The translations under genes and the position numbers were made by a program. The notes under the pieces were generated by a model. The model made no database searches, was not told the DNA's origin, and worked only from the letters and a program-made list of their open reading frames with translations. From the NCBI GenBank assembly GCA_949152475.1, contig OX424562.1:20398209-20462208 (forward strand): DNA of 64,000 nucleotides, given 5' to 3'. Origin of the DNA: Terebella lapidaria. Its lineage: Eukaryota > Annelida > Polychaeta > Terebellida > Terebellidae. Positions 10,430 to 22,300 of this stretch are shown here, piece after piece; the stretch's first letter is position 1; each line of letters starts with the position of its first letter.

Positions 10430-13116
10430 TTAAAGGTCGCCACTCGCTGAAAAATATGAAAACGAATGATTATGTAATAAAACACCAGCTCATTTTTCTC
10501 TCTCTTTTTTATCGATAATCGTGAAATGCTAAAAAAAAAACATTGAAATATTTCACTGTTGTTAACAGACAACTAAATTTCCCAGTTATACTGTGAAATT
10601 TCACAAGCATTGACTCACCAGATATATTGAGGGTGTGTTTGACAGTATGAGTGTATCTCGGGCTGTCCGTAAAGACATCACACGCCAACACCTTGCCGTT
10701 ATCTGACATGTCGGCTACGTAGTCAAAATTCTGAAATCCGTGGCAAAATTATCAAACATGTGCTTTTAATGTGTTCCTGCGACTACAATTAATCGGAAAA
10801 TGGCGTGAAGTACATGTTGTAGTAATACAAACATACTTAGCTTCGAATCATTCTGAATTGTTATATTGGTACATCGGTATATTTTTTAAATATTGTACGA
10901 CCAAACGAGCAATATACAGGTTTGTTGTCCAGAGGATCATTAATATCCCAGAGTGAATATTCCAGGCCCGAGGGACATTAGGCATTTTTGTGACGATATT
11001 CCGGGAATATACATTCTTTATCTTGCATTTGATTGGCAGGGCGAATGACTGACATCATTCGGTGAATATTCATTTTCAATTGAAGGGGAATATTCTATTT
11101 TACTGTGAAATATGCCCTTTTATTTAATAATATTGTAAGAGACGACTTTCTACTCACTGAATACTAATAGCTACCAATATTTTTGAAAATGTATGGTCCA
11201 CGTGTAACTGAATCATTCAGTCTACATTACTCAAGTGACATCACGGGTTCATCTACCACCTCCCGTCTCCTTCCTGCCCTCTCTCGCACGGTAGTCTCAC
11301 CACGTATAGCTGTCCGACTTCATACTGCCCTGGGGGTCCGGGGATAGGCGGGTTGTGGACGGCGTGATACCTAAGGCCGTCCAGTCTGACGATCATGTTC
11401 GGGGTGTGGTCGGGTTCCAGCTCTATGGGTCCGCCGTACTCGACATAACAGCTCACCGGGACCGTCTGGCCTTCCGTCAGGGGTGGGATCGTCAGGGTCT
11501 GTGGGCCTAGAGCGGGCGAGAGGGAGAGGGGGGGGGGATACACGTCAGATTTTGTATTTAATTGGAGCAATGAAGTAGCGAGTCGTACGCAGTTTTATTA
11601 CACATCTAACTGATATTGAACCGTAAGGTGCACGGTTCAACGAATCCGATATTGCCGTATGTCACCAAACAATATCAGCCCACCCGGTCTGATATGTGCC
11701 CCGCTGGTCCGATATGAGTTCGCAATGACGTTTTTATAGTAAACTGAATAACAGACCGATGCCGCGTCATACGCTCCTAGCATGCACAGTTACTTCGTAA
11801 TACCAAATTAGAATGTTCGAACAATTGACTGAAACAGATGTAATGTCATATTGAACAAATTTCCCAACAATAAAATCTAATGGTCTATTGACTGGTAGTT
11901 AAATTTCGGTATGATGTGTAATAAGCAAATTAATACATGGTTAATTTCATAACAGACCGGTTATCGGGACCGCGACATAACAGACCTCGCTGCCGCTCGG
12001 GCCGTTATTTGCCACTTGGTCCCGATAACCGGTCCGTTATGAAATTAACCATGTATTAATAGGTACATATAACACAGACGTATAATCAGCAATCATAATG
12101 TGTAAAAAATAAGTACTCAATAATATAATGATCATGATATGCAATATATGCCAATGGTTCTGGCAATATTAATATTTGAGTATGAATTGATAAATGATAT
12201 TGCTTTCGATTATCTCGTTATTAAACTGCGACTTGACATATGTGTGAATTATGCGTTGAAGTGCATTTGTAGTGCACTGTTTGACTACAACAAAACTATC
12301 ACTAACACTCAAACAACACCCTCTTACCTATCGTAACCATATTGGCGGTGCTGTAATCTGGCATGTTTAGGGACCGACATCCGTACATGCCGCCGTCATA
12401 GAGGGTCACATTCCATATCACAAGGTGATATTGCCCCAGTATAGCGTAATTATCAGAGTCCGGTGGCTGCTCATCAGGCGGAGTCATAAATATCGTATTG
12501 CCCGTGCTAACAGTGATATATTCCACCCACTCGAATATTTCTGAAATGTTAACTATAATTAGAACCTGAAAACGTAGACTAAATTTTCACGCAATTTTAT
12601 AGTTACTTCATTTGAAAGAAGAATTCCTATTTCAACTTTAATAGTTGACCATTTTGAAATATGAGAAAGAAGTAACTGACCTGTTCCCGTGTATGGACAT
12701 TCCAGCTGCACGTTGTAGCCAAGGATGGCAATCGTCTTCGGCGGCTGTCCGACTTGTCCTAGGACTGGGGAGCAAGCTGTACGAGTTGGCGGGGGGGGGG
12801 GGGGGGGCGGCAGGGAGCACGCGGAGAATGGTTAAGTGGACACGTCACAATAAAGAAAAATAATATTACTAGTATACAATTAATAGGTATGTCAAATCGT
12901 ACTTATTTATCATAATTACATGTGTTAATGAACGAATAAAGGTGACATGTTCAGTCTCATATATGTCTAACAGAACTACTGTCATCATATTTAGTTTGAT
13001 GTATTTACATTCATAGCAATATGTTAGCAAAGCACATTTATGTTCATTCAAAAGAATGATTCCCTACCTGTGATTATTAAGACACATGACAAACCGATCA
13101 GCACGCGTTCTCCCAT
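10430..13116 (-). CDS. Secreted protein with two immunoglobulin-like domains (gene A)
   Basis: Six coding exons can be traced on the minus strand: 13068-13116, 12681-12776, 12328-12540, 11301-11506, 10619-10730 and 10430-10446. All have GT-AG junctions and matching phases and total 230 codons plus TAA. Exon 1 encodes a typical signal peptide (MGERVLIGLSCVLIIT). Ig domain 1 spans about residues 28-118, with Cys43, Trp53 and Cys103 and the diagnostic DGGMYGC motif at 97-103. Ig domain 2 spans about 122-225, with Cys139 and Cys205. The chain ends five residues later (ASGDL), with no transmembrane helix, so it should be secreted. Identical exon sizes in gene B confirm the model. Function is unknown; similar short two-Ig secreted proteins in invertebrates include lectin- or immune-type molecules, but nothing here proves that. 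Confidence 0.88.
11560..12115. mobile_element. Insertion in intron 3 of gene A, containing a large palindrome
   Basis: The matching intron of gene B is only ~220 bp (15470-15690), while that of gene A is ~820 bp. The extra DNA carries words such as GGTCTGATATGTGCCCC, GGTCCGATATGAG and ATAACAGACCG, and ends in a strong palindrome at 11930-12060. It contains no coding frame. It looks like a foldback-type or MITE-like insertion acquired after the duplication; precise borders and target duplication are not clear. Confidence 0.55.
11930..12060. repeat. Perfect-arm palindrome, arms ~43 bp
   Basis: The left arm (from TTAATACATGGTTAATTTCA to GGTTATCGGGACC) is repeated in inverted order on the right (GGTCCCGATAACCGG to ATGTATTAA), with one or two mismatches and a ~45-bp loop. 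Such a long inverted repeat would extrude as a cruciform or fold as a hairpin in the intron RNA. Confidence 0.8.
12790..12809 (+). repeat. Poly-G run in intron 1 of gene A
   Basis: About 20 consecutive guanines (one C near the end) lie just upstream of exon 2 of gene A. On the coding strand this is a C-rich tract near the 3' splice site. Run length is prone to slippage and sequencing error. Confidence 0.6.
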
Positions 13117-13718
13117 TTTTGCCACACATGTACAACATTAAAACCTTCTGATTTTAGGGCCCTATTCGCGTAACACTTACATATAACACCATAGGTGAAT
13201 ATTTCTTATCTTATGACGCGTGATATACGCGTAAGCAGCTAATACTAAACATACCTTGAAGATCACTTATCTATTGGGACGTTTTGATAATCGATGTCGA
13301 TACTGTTTGGTACATTTTTTGTGGAGTGTCAAAACACAATATTTACATATTGGTATAATAGAGGAATATGGCAAAGTATTGTGTTTGCTACAAAAATGTT
13401 TGGGGGTCACCATGAATATCATATCCTGAATATGGCAAAACATACACATCACATTCATGTTGTAGTATGAATAATTGTTGTAAATAAAAGGAGATAAATT
13501 CAGAATTATCTGTATATATTCCACCATCAAAAGTGCGTCAAATGATAAATTCTCCATAAATGATCACTATTGAGGTTGGGATTTAGAATTTCACATTCAA
13601 TATTCAAAAACTCCATTCAGACTAGTCATGGAAAATGGTTCATATCATTTCCTCACTAACAGATTTACCACCTCACCGAGAAGTGTACCTATCTGATTGC
13701 GAAATCTTAATTTGACTA

Positions 13719-13990
13719 ATGGTGCGTTCATTTGGAATATGTGAAAGTCGTGAAGTTCATGATTTTCACAACTTCAAAACTCGTGAAAACAAGTGTGCAT
13801 TCATATGACGCTGGTGAACATTGTGAAAACGGTTTGCACATGTTCACAAGTTGTGAAAACACGTTCATTTGGCCGAAAACATGTTGTGAACTCGTGAACT
13901 CGGGCATCGTTTTGCTACCTTGATTTTCACAAATTGAGTTGTGAAAATCACGATCGTCACCATTTCACATGGTTCAAATGAACGCAGCAT
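13719..13990. mobile_element. 272-bp MITE upstream of gene A
   Basis: The ends are inverted repeats of about 28 bp: ATGGTGCGTTCATTTGGAAT on the left and, read on the other strand, ATGCTGCGTTCATTTGAACC on the right, both followed by ATGTGAAA. The interior is made of repeated GTGAAAAC / TTCACAA words. The homologous site upstream of gene B (near 18740) lacks it, so it arrived after the gene duplication. The end sequence resembles hAT-type MITEs; the family call is an inference. Confidence 0.7.
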
Positions 13991-14127
13991 AACACACGGA
14001 GTCATAATGCGCCTAAAATGGATTTAAGCTCATCATAATGTTACCAAATCTTCGTGCAACACCGTTTCAGGCGTTGGCATTTGCGAAAGCACGTGCGCAT
14101 GTCGTACCCTGTTTTCATAGTGTAATG

Positions 14128-14540
14128 GGAGCATGAATTTGGCTGTGTCTTTCTAGCAAGAATTTGTATCATTCATTTTGGCTGTAGGTTTTATTGCAAT
14201 GTTAGAATTTGTGTCGATACATATGATGTTGATAGAGGGAATTGTACGTGTTGTTCACATCAATACCAAGAATTATAAACTTGTTTTGACTGACTTACTC
14301 TTTTCCACTTGTAATTCGATCTACGCACAAATAAAGACCATCGAAAAATCAAATGAATATCGATAAAATTGATAAATTAACAACATATGAAACTTATTGC
14401 ATCAATGATAGATTTCCAGTGAGGTGTCTAATCATCTATTTGTCTGCAATTTGAAAATGAACAGTATTGGATATTGCGTGTTCATGTGTAATTTTGTTGC
14501 GTCATTGGTATTCTTGTTTATACTGACAAAATACATACCT
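14128..14540. repeat. Tandem flank unit between genes A and B
   Basis: The landmarks of the 2.8-8.7 kb units return here: a TTTCTAGCAAGAATTTG block, a GTAGGTTTT block, then GTTGATAGAGGGAATTGTAC and AACTTGTTTTGACTGAC. This places the left border of the gene-B duplication unit at about 14125, where upstream DNA of gene A (14000-14125, matched at 18760-18850) stops. Confidence 0.6.
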
Positions 14541-14544
14541 CTAT

Positions 14545-14725
14545 GTCACAAATTCACAGAGTTCATTTTTATTTGGAAAAAGTGTATCACAACGTTCATA
14601 TTTATATTACAAAGTGTACCACGCTGTTCATTCTTATTTGAAAAAGTGTACCACATTTTTCACATTTATTTAGACAAAGTGTATCACAGTGTTGATCCTT
14701 TACAAGAGAGTATTTGAATATCTGA
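14545..14725 (-). repeat. ~31-bp minisatellite in the 3' flank of Ig gene B
   Basis: Four to five copies of TTCATTTTTATTTGGAAAAA plus GTGTACCACA-like ends. As in gene A, AATAAA occurs in several copies on the coding strand, about 80-220 bp after the stop codon. Confidence 0.7.
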
Positions 14726-14768
14726 GGAAGAGTAGGCCCAGACGTGCAGGCATCGGCGTTGTACATAA

Positions 14769-16583
14769 TTAAACGTCACCACTAGCTGAAAATAAAAAAA
14801 TAAAAAAACAAATGAATATATGTCATAAAAAAACACTAGCTAATTTTTTTTCACTTTTTTTGATAATTAAATATTATTGAAATATTTCACTTTTGTCAAT
14901 ATATCACTAAATTTACAGATATGTTACGCAAGCATTGACTTACCAGATATATTGAGGGTTTGCTGTACAGTATATGTGTATCTCGGGCTGATCGTAAATA
15001 CTTCACACTCCAAAACCTTGCCGTTATCTGACATGTCAGGTACGTAGTTGAAGTTCTGAAATTCGAGGTGAAATTATCAAACACGTGCGTTCGATGTGTT
15101 CCCGTGGGTATCATTAATAGGTAAATGGCTCAAATTATATATTATTGCAGTATTGTATTACAAAACACGCGTAGCTGTAACTTAATTATTGAGATTATAT
15201 TTACTCAAATGATATCATGGGTTCCATCCACCATAACACCCTCCCCTCGCACAGTATACTCACCACGGAGAGCTGCCCGACTTCATACTGCCCGGGTGGT
15301 CCCGGCACGGGCGGGATGTGGGCGGCGGAAAACGTCAGGCCGTCCAGTCTGACGACCATGTCCGGTGTGTGGTTGGGCTCTAGCTCTATGGGTCCGCCGT
15401 ACTCGACAAAACAGCTCACCGGGACCGTCTCGCCTTCCGTCAGGGGCGGGACTGTCAGGGTCTGTGGGCCTAGATCCCAAAGGGATTTATGATATCCAAA
15501 AGGCATATGATTATGGCAATATTAATATTTGAATATGAATTGATCGAAGAAGAGATATGATATTGCTTTCGATTATCACTTTATCAACTTTCGACTTGAA
15601 ATTATATGAATTATGATGTACACTTGTAGTATGGTGTTTGACTACAAAAAAATATTACCACTTAAAACTCAAACAACACCTCTTTATTACCTATTGTCAT
15701 CATATTAGCGGTGTTGTGATTTGGCATGTTTAGGGACCGACATCCGTACATGCCGCCGTCATAGAGGCTCACATTCCATATCACAAGGTGATATTGCCCC
15801 AGTATAGCGTAATTATCAGAGTCGGGTGGCTGCTCATCCGGCGGGGTCATAAATATCGTATTGCCCGTGCTAACAGTGATATATTCCACCCACTCGAATA
15901 TTTCTGAAATATATCATATATAACTAGTAATATATTATTAAATATAACAGTAGGCTAAGCTTTCACACAATTTTAATATTACTTTTGAAAGAAGAATTGC
16001 TATTTCAAGAGTTAAACCAAAGAGAAAGTCTTTGGTTAAACTTAGTATATAAACTTTAGCGGCTGTCCATTTTGGAAGATATCAAAAAAGTTTTCATCAT
16101 AATATCGCAGTAACACAAATATATACACAGACGCAACTAGCAATTTTTACCACTGAATTCGTAGAATTCACTGAATTCAAAAAATACAATAGTGCATGAC
16201 CTCAAACAAACTGCAAGGCAATACAAGCGTCAAGAGTAACTGACCTGTCCCCGAGTATGGACATTCTAGCTGCACGTTGTTACCGAAATGAGCTATCGTT
16301 TTCGGGGGCTGTCCGACTTGCCCCTGGGCTGGGAACGGAGCTACTGTGGAAGGGATGGGGGAATGGATGATTTAGTCAAATAAACGTATCAAATTATACA
16401 TTATTATCCCTTTTGACAACTAACATTGGCAACACATGTTGGTATTATTATATACGTCTACTCGAACTGATATTTAATGTCGTATTTCAGTGTACTTACT
16501 TTTATTTCATTCAAAATAGTGAATGATTTCTTACCTGTAATTATTAGGACACACGCTAAAGCGACTAGGACGCGTTCTCCCAT
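14769..16583 (-). CDS. Secreted protein with two immunoglobulin-like domains (gene B)
   Basis: Six exons on the minus strand: 16535-16583, 16245-16340, 15691-15903, 15264-15469, 14944-15055 and 14769-14785. Their lengths (49, 96, 213, 206, 112 and 17 nt) are identical to those of gene A, again giving 230 codons and a TAA. The signal peptide is MGERVLVALACVLIIT. Ig domain 1 has Cys43, Trp53 and the DGGMYGC motif ending at Cys103; Ig domain 2 has Cys139 and Cys205; the C-terminus is ASGDV. Exon 3 is almost unchanged from gene A, whereas exons 2 and 5 differ at many residues: the start of mature domain 1 reads PFPAQGQVGQPP against CSPVLGQVGQPP in A. B lacks the extra Cys18 seen in A. Role unknown; extracellular recognition or binding is the reasonable inference. 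Confidence 0.88.
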
Positions 16584-17045
16584 TTTTAGCCTACATACGT
16601 ACACCACATGGAAAACTTCTGGTTATACGGCCCTATAAATGCGCGTAACATTATATGTATATGTAGCACCATAGGTAAATGGTCCTTATCTTTCAATATG
16701 ACGCGTGATATATCCGTCAGCAGCTAATAATAAACTTACCTTGAAATTCACTTATCTATTGTGACGCCTTGACCGACGTCTGTATCATGTGGTTCAGATT
16801 TTGTGGTGGGTCGATATTAACGAGTCATTAATTGAAAAGGGGTGTTTATTACGGAGGTGGGGCTATGCAACTGCATTTTGTTCGCTACAATTACTTAAGT
16901 GAAAAATGCTTGGGGATGAACATTATTATCATGTCTTGAATATGACCAAATATACATATCACATGTTGTAGTATTGTTGTAAATAAAAAATAGGGATAAT
17001 TTCAGAATTATCGGCATATTAGTATATTCCACCATTAAACTTGCA

Positions 17046-18535
17046 TAAAAAAACTAGACGTCAAGGCCTAGGGGCCTTGGAGGCATTTCAGCATGAAAAG
17101 AACAAAATACTGACTTAGGAAAAACATGAAGAAGCTCCCAGTGAGACCTATAAGACATTTGTGCAATTACATGTAGGTGAAGGACAAACTTGATACCCCT
17201 AAGTCGATCTGTCAAATGTCTGTTTAGCTCTAGATCGCAACGTTCATCCCTAATACCCCTTATTAGACACGTTGGTCTAGGGCCACGAGTCTGAAAATAA
17301 CATCCGTTTCGCTCTACGACACACAGTTTCCGAGATATCGACGCAAATAAAAAATGCCGACTCGACAATAAAAATTTCAGGTAAAAGTCAAAGTTCATCC
17401 ATAATACCCCTTAGGTATGTTTGTCTAGGACCACGGGTCCGAAAATAACGTCCGTTTCGCTCTACGATGTACCGTTTCTGAGATATCGACGAAAATGAAA
17501 AATGTCGACTCGGCGAAAAAATTCAGGTCAAGGTCAAAGTTCATCCCCAGTACCCCTTAGATATGTTTATAAAACGCCAGAGTTCCGAAGATAACGTCCA
17601 TTTCGCTCTACAATGCACCGTTTATGAGATATCAACAAAAATGTAAAATGCCGACTTGGCAAAACATTTTCAGGTCAAGGTCGAAGTTCATCCATAATAC
17701 CCCTTGAATATGTTTGCTTAGGGCCACGAGTCCGAAAATAACGTCCGTTTCGCTCTACGATGTACTGTTTCTGAGATATCTACGAAAATGAAAAATACTG
17801 ACTCGGCGGAAAAATTAAAGGTCAAGGTCAAAGTTCATTCCTAGTACCCCTTAGATATGTTTGTCTAGGGCCACGAGTCTGAAAATAACGTCCGTTTCGC
17901 TCAACGTTTCCGAGATATCGACAGAAACAAGAATGCCGACTCGCCAATAAAAATTCAGGTCAAGGTCAAAGTTCATCCCGAGTACCCCTTAGATATGTTG
18001 TCCAGCGCCACGGGGCCGAGATATACGAAGTGTAAAATGCCGACTTGGCAAAAACATTTCAGGTCAAGGTCAAAGTTCATCCCTAGTACCCCTTGGATAT
18101 GATTGTTCAGGGCCACGAGTCCGAAAATAATGTTCATTTCGCTCTACTATGCACCGTTTCTGAGATATCGATGAAAACGAAGTGCTGACTCTGCAAAAAA
18201 ATTTAAAGTCAATGTCAAAGGTCAAGGCAAGGGTCGTCCCTAATACCGTTGTCTACGGTGATGAGTCCCAAAATAACGTCCGTTTCGTTCTACGACGCAC
18301 TGTTTCCGAGATATCGACTAAAACGAAAAATGCCGACTCAGCGAAACATTGATTTCATCCTCACGGACTTCAAAGACCGCGGAGCCGGCCCAAAAACAAT
18401 AGGCTTCTTCTACACAACATTTCTGACCAGCGGTGAAAATTTGGCAAAGATACATCGAGGCAAACTGAAGTCAGCATGCGGAAACCAAAAATTGAAGAAA
18501 AAAAAATTGACAAAACCATAAAGGCATTTCTGATA
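17046..18535. mobile_element. Satellite-bearing non-autonomous transposon, copy 1
   Basis: It starts with CTAGACGTCAAGGCC and a GGCATTTC block and ends with AAACCATAAAGGCATTTC. Between them are about eight diverged ~150-bp units containing CCGTTTCGCTCTACGA, GTTTCCGAGATATCGAC and AGGTCAAAGTTCATCC, followed by a unique tail (GATTTCATCCTCACGGAC onward). The equivalent region upstream of gene A (13530) has no such insert. The plan (short 5' motif, tandem core, tail and terminal hairpin) recalls Helentron/pearl-like non-autonomous elements known from bivalves and other animals, but I could not confirm the class. There is no coding capacity. Confidence 0.7.
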
Positions 18536-18539
18536 AAAT

Positions 18540-19336
18540 GCTTTGATTCAAATATCAGGTTCTCCATAAAATGATCAATATTGAAGTTGTGATTCAGGAT
18601 TTCACCTTTCACTATTAAACAATTTAATTCAGTCTAGTCATGGAAAAATATTCATATCATTTCCTCACTAACAAACAGATTTGCCACCATATCGAGAAGA
18701 CTTATGTGTACCCATCCGATTACGAAATCTAATTTAGTTCGACACACACACGAGTCATAATGCACTCAAAACATATTCAGGTTCATCATAATGTTACCAA
18801 AAATTTGTGTGACTCGTTTCAGGCGTGTGCGCATGTCGTTCTCTATTTTATAATGTATTTTCCAGACGTTTTCTGTTTGAGGTTTAGTTGTGTGAATATC
18901 ACCGACTACATGTAAGAAAGTGAGACATGTATTTATTGTATCACAGACAAAAATGGACGAAGGAATGTACAAAATATCAACATTTACCAAGAAACAAATC
19001 GAGTGATACTCTGTTTTCTGTATTTTAACAGAAAATGGACCCTTGCATAACCTGTTTCGAGCAAGTCACGACTTTTGTGTTATAAATCTTCATTCATTGG
19101 AGCACCAAAGTACATCCGCAATAAATCCTAAACTTATCAAGCATCTGCTTCTAATAAACTGCTCAGGCGTAGGATTTAAATTGACAATACTGAGTCTTCT
19201 TGAAAATTCATACAAGGATTCAGCAGACACATACAATACAAACAATAAATATTTGTGTTATTATATTATACATGTACTTCGATTATGATAATTACATTGA
19301 CACATTTCTTTCATGGAATTATTACTACAATCAATA
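18540..19336. other. Intergenic DNA between Ig gene B and CNTLN
   Basis: The first ~300 bp are homologous to DNA upstream of gene A (13540-14125), so they belong to the gene-B duplication unit, which ends near 18850. The rest holds the 3' UTR side of CNTLN. An AATAAA on the minus strand at 18932-18937, ~400 bp past the stop, is a candidate poly(A) signal. No further gene seen. Confidence 0.5.
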
Positions 19337-22300
19337 TTATGACTGTAGTTTTGCTGCCAACTTGTTTCTCTCATCAACTTTCGCCATAAACATCTCAGTT
19401 AGTGGGACTGCAAAGTCAAACTGCAATAACAAAACAGACACAACATTTTCAAAATACTGGACGAAACACCATAGCTTGTAGGTAATTGAGTCAAAAAAAC
19501 ATTAAACTTTTCAGCTAACTGTCAAAAATCAATTTACCTTATTTGTGGAGATTTCTATAACTTTCTTGGCCCATTTTTTATCCCTCTTCAAATCATCAGC
19601 AACATCAGGAAGGTCCACAGGCTGGAATCCAAAATTAATGTAAACAATTTCACAAACTGTGAGAAAAAAATATATATGTTCTCCAGTTTTCATTACGTGT
19701 GATTGTATTATTCGTTATAAGTTTAAACGAAGAGTTCCAGTATACATGGAAATCTTCAGAACACATAACAAAGTACCAAGTCCGAAAGAATCTTCCTCCC
19801 TCAACACAAAGAAAGAAAACAAGACAAAAACTTACCATGACTCTCTCCCGAGCACTGTGGTCGCCATCCAGACTGATGATATCATCTCTCTCCTCTGCCG
19901 TCAAGTTGAGAATATCACAGGCCTGTCGCAGAGACACGTCCTGATCCAGCAGGTTACCTGGGGCGCCACGCCGAGCCTGGTGTTGCCATAGCGACCGTGC
20001 CTGCTGCAGGCTGTTTAGTAGGGCGTGCGTGAATATCTGGAGATGGGAAAGGGGTGAAGATATAAGTGAGAAGATTCAGTTTGGTTGTTGAAGATATGAC
20101 TTACATGCAACTTTCAATTATATTTGGTACAGTGATACAAAGAACTGAATATCTACATTTTCAAGCAGATATCTGTAAATTTCTCTATATTTAATTAAGT
20201 AAATATATATTTATTTCATGTCTGTCATCATTACCACATGCTAGCGACAACATATTGATATTATCTCACAACAGTAGAACAATCATACACTGTCTAGCAC
20301 CAACCTTGACAAACTTATCATGTTCCAAGAGGCGTCCATGAACTTGTGACAGTTTGGAGTGAGCCACGTCAATGGCTGCTTCGCTCTGATTGGCTAACAC
20401 ATGTAGCTGTTCCTGCGCTGTTTTCTCCAGAGCGATGACCGTCTTCTGCAGCTCGGCATTGCGATGTTGTAAGTCCGACACCTGCTTCATCTGAAAGAAC
20501 AAGCATGATTGAATTCCAAAAAGACGGTACATTTGTATACCATGAATGTTCATGACTAAAAGTTTGACAGAACATCTGCAAAGTGGCTATCAAGTGCTGC
20601 CACACTTGAAAATGACCATAAGCTACCTTGAACTGGGCAACAATATTGCTGCTTACCTTTCTGTCTATTTCCGCTGATAGTTTCAAGACTTTGCGATCGT
20701 TTTCATGTTTCTCCTTTGACACTGCGGCAAGACGCTGACGAAATGACTCCACCTGGAAAAGTCCTCACATTCATCAGCATGGAAGCTTGTTTATTTTCAC
20801 AGCTTGAAGTCAAATTTCCAAACAAAAAAAGCCAAACATAAAGAGTATAAAACTTACTTGTGTTTTGTATCTGTTATTGGATTCAGTCAGATTCTTCACT
20901 TTGCTGTCAACTTCCGACTGTCAATTGAAATACCAAAAAACACCATTATGATAACCATCATAATGCTCAAACTTCAGAATAGCATTGACCACTATGTTGT
21001 CCGAAATAAGCATTTGTGGCAACATATCTAATCACGACCAATCCAACTTACAAGAACTGTTTTTCCTTTGTTTCATGAATTGCAACTCAAACAAATTCAA
21101 CAGATTGGAGTCATATTCTCACCATGGCATCTGCATCATTCTGTGCGCTTTCCTGAGCGAATCGAAGTTTGACTTTCATATCGTCCACCAGGGTGCGTTT
21201 CTGTGAGAGGTCACGCTCCAAATGGTTGATTCTGTGATCATAGAAACGATTTTACCATTTTACAGATTAATATGATATAAATGATTATTTGGTGACTTAG
21301 TGCTTCTTGTTTCTCATACAATGCCATTGAGCTGCCAATTTATTTTTACCTGTCTTGCAGCTGTTGTATTTTATCAGCCTGTTCTGAGTGTTGAGATTTC
21401 AAGTTCTTGATTTGAGTAAGTTGCTTGGACACTTCAGAGGACGCAGTCTGAATTTGCGAATAACAACTCACAAATCTTTCTACATACATCACACAACATA
21501 AAGAGAACATCTGTATCTAGAATAGCTCGCTGAACGAGACAACAATACAACACTCTGACACAATATCATAACTTAACCAATGAATTTGTGAACAAGAAGT
21601 GTTATTTTTCCATCTTTCTACAGGTACTTCAAAGAGCTGGAGTTGGGAAGATGAACATTTCACTTGCCGACCTTGAGCCTGGCTTGTAGATTGTTCCACT
21701 CCTGTTCCGTCCGCTGAGCTGCGTTCCCCTCGTTAATCCCGTCCTCCACCTGTGCCTCTAGCACCTCCTTGTCACCACGGATACGGTCGAGGTCCGTGGA
21801 CAGGCGCTGTACCGTCAGGCGACTCGTCTGCAGCTTCTGATTGGTCGATACAAGCTCCGCCTGCATGTGGTCGATCTGGTCTTTGTAGTCGCGGTTCTTC
21901 GTTGTGGCATTGTCACGAGATGTTCTCAATAGGGTGACCTTTGTAAACAAAGTAAGAGATACAAGATTTTTGAGATGCAAGTATTGTATAGAGGATAGAT
22001 TTCCGCTGAATAATTCAGTTTATGAACGCTGTATTCAAATTCCTCTGTGACACCTTGTAAATTTGCACTGGAAAATAATTCTATATATTGTCAGTACTTG
22101 ATAATGTATATTGCATTCAATTAGTGCCTTCACATCTAATGTATTTCCACATTGAATACTTTCTATTTTTTGTTGTATCATTCCAACATCACTCATCACA
22201 ATTGCAAGCTGCCCCCATACCTGTTGCTGTAAGGTGTGTATGCGCTGTTTGAGCGTGTTGACTTGCCGGATGACAGCATTACTGCTGGCTGCAGCTCGCC

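Noticed and set aside
17054-17398. 114-aa minus-strand frame
   Set aside because: Runs through diverged satellite units of the transposon at 17 kb; the repeated VERNG words are the same artefact as at 28 kb.
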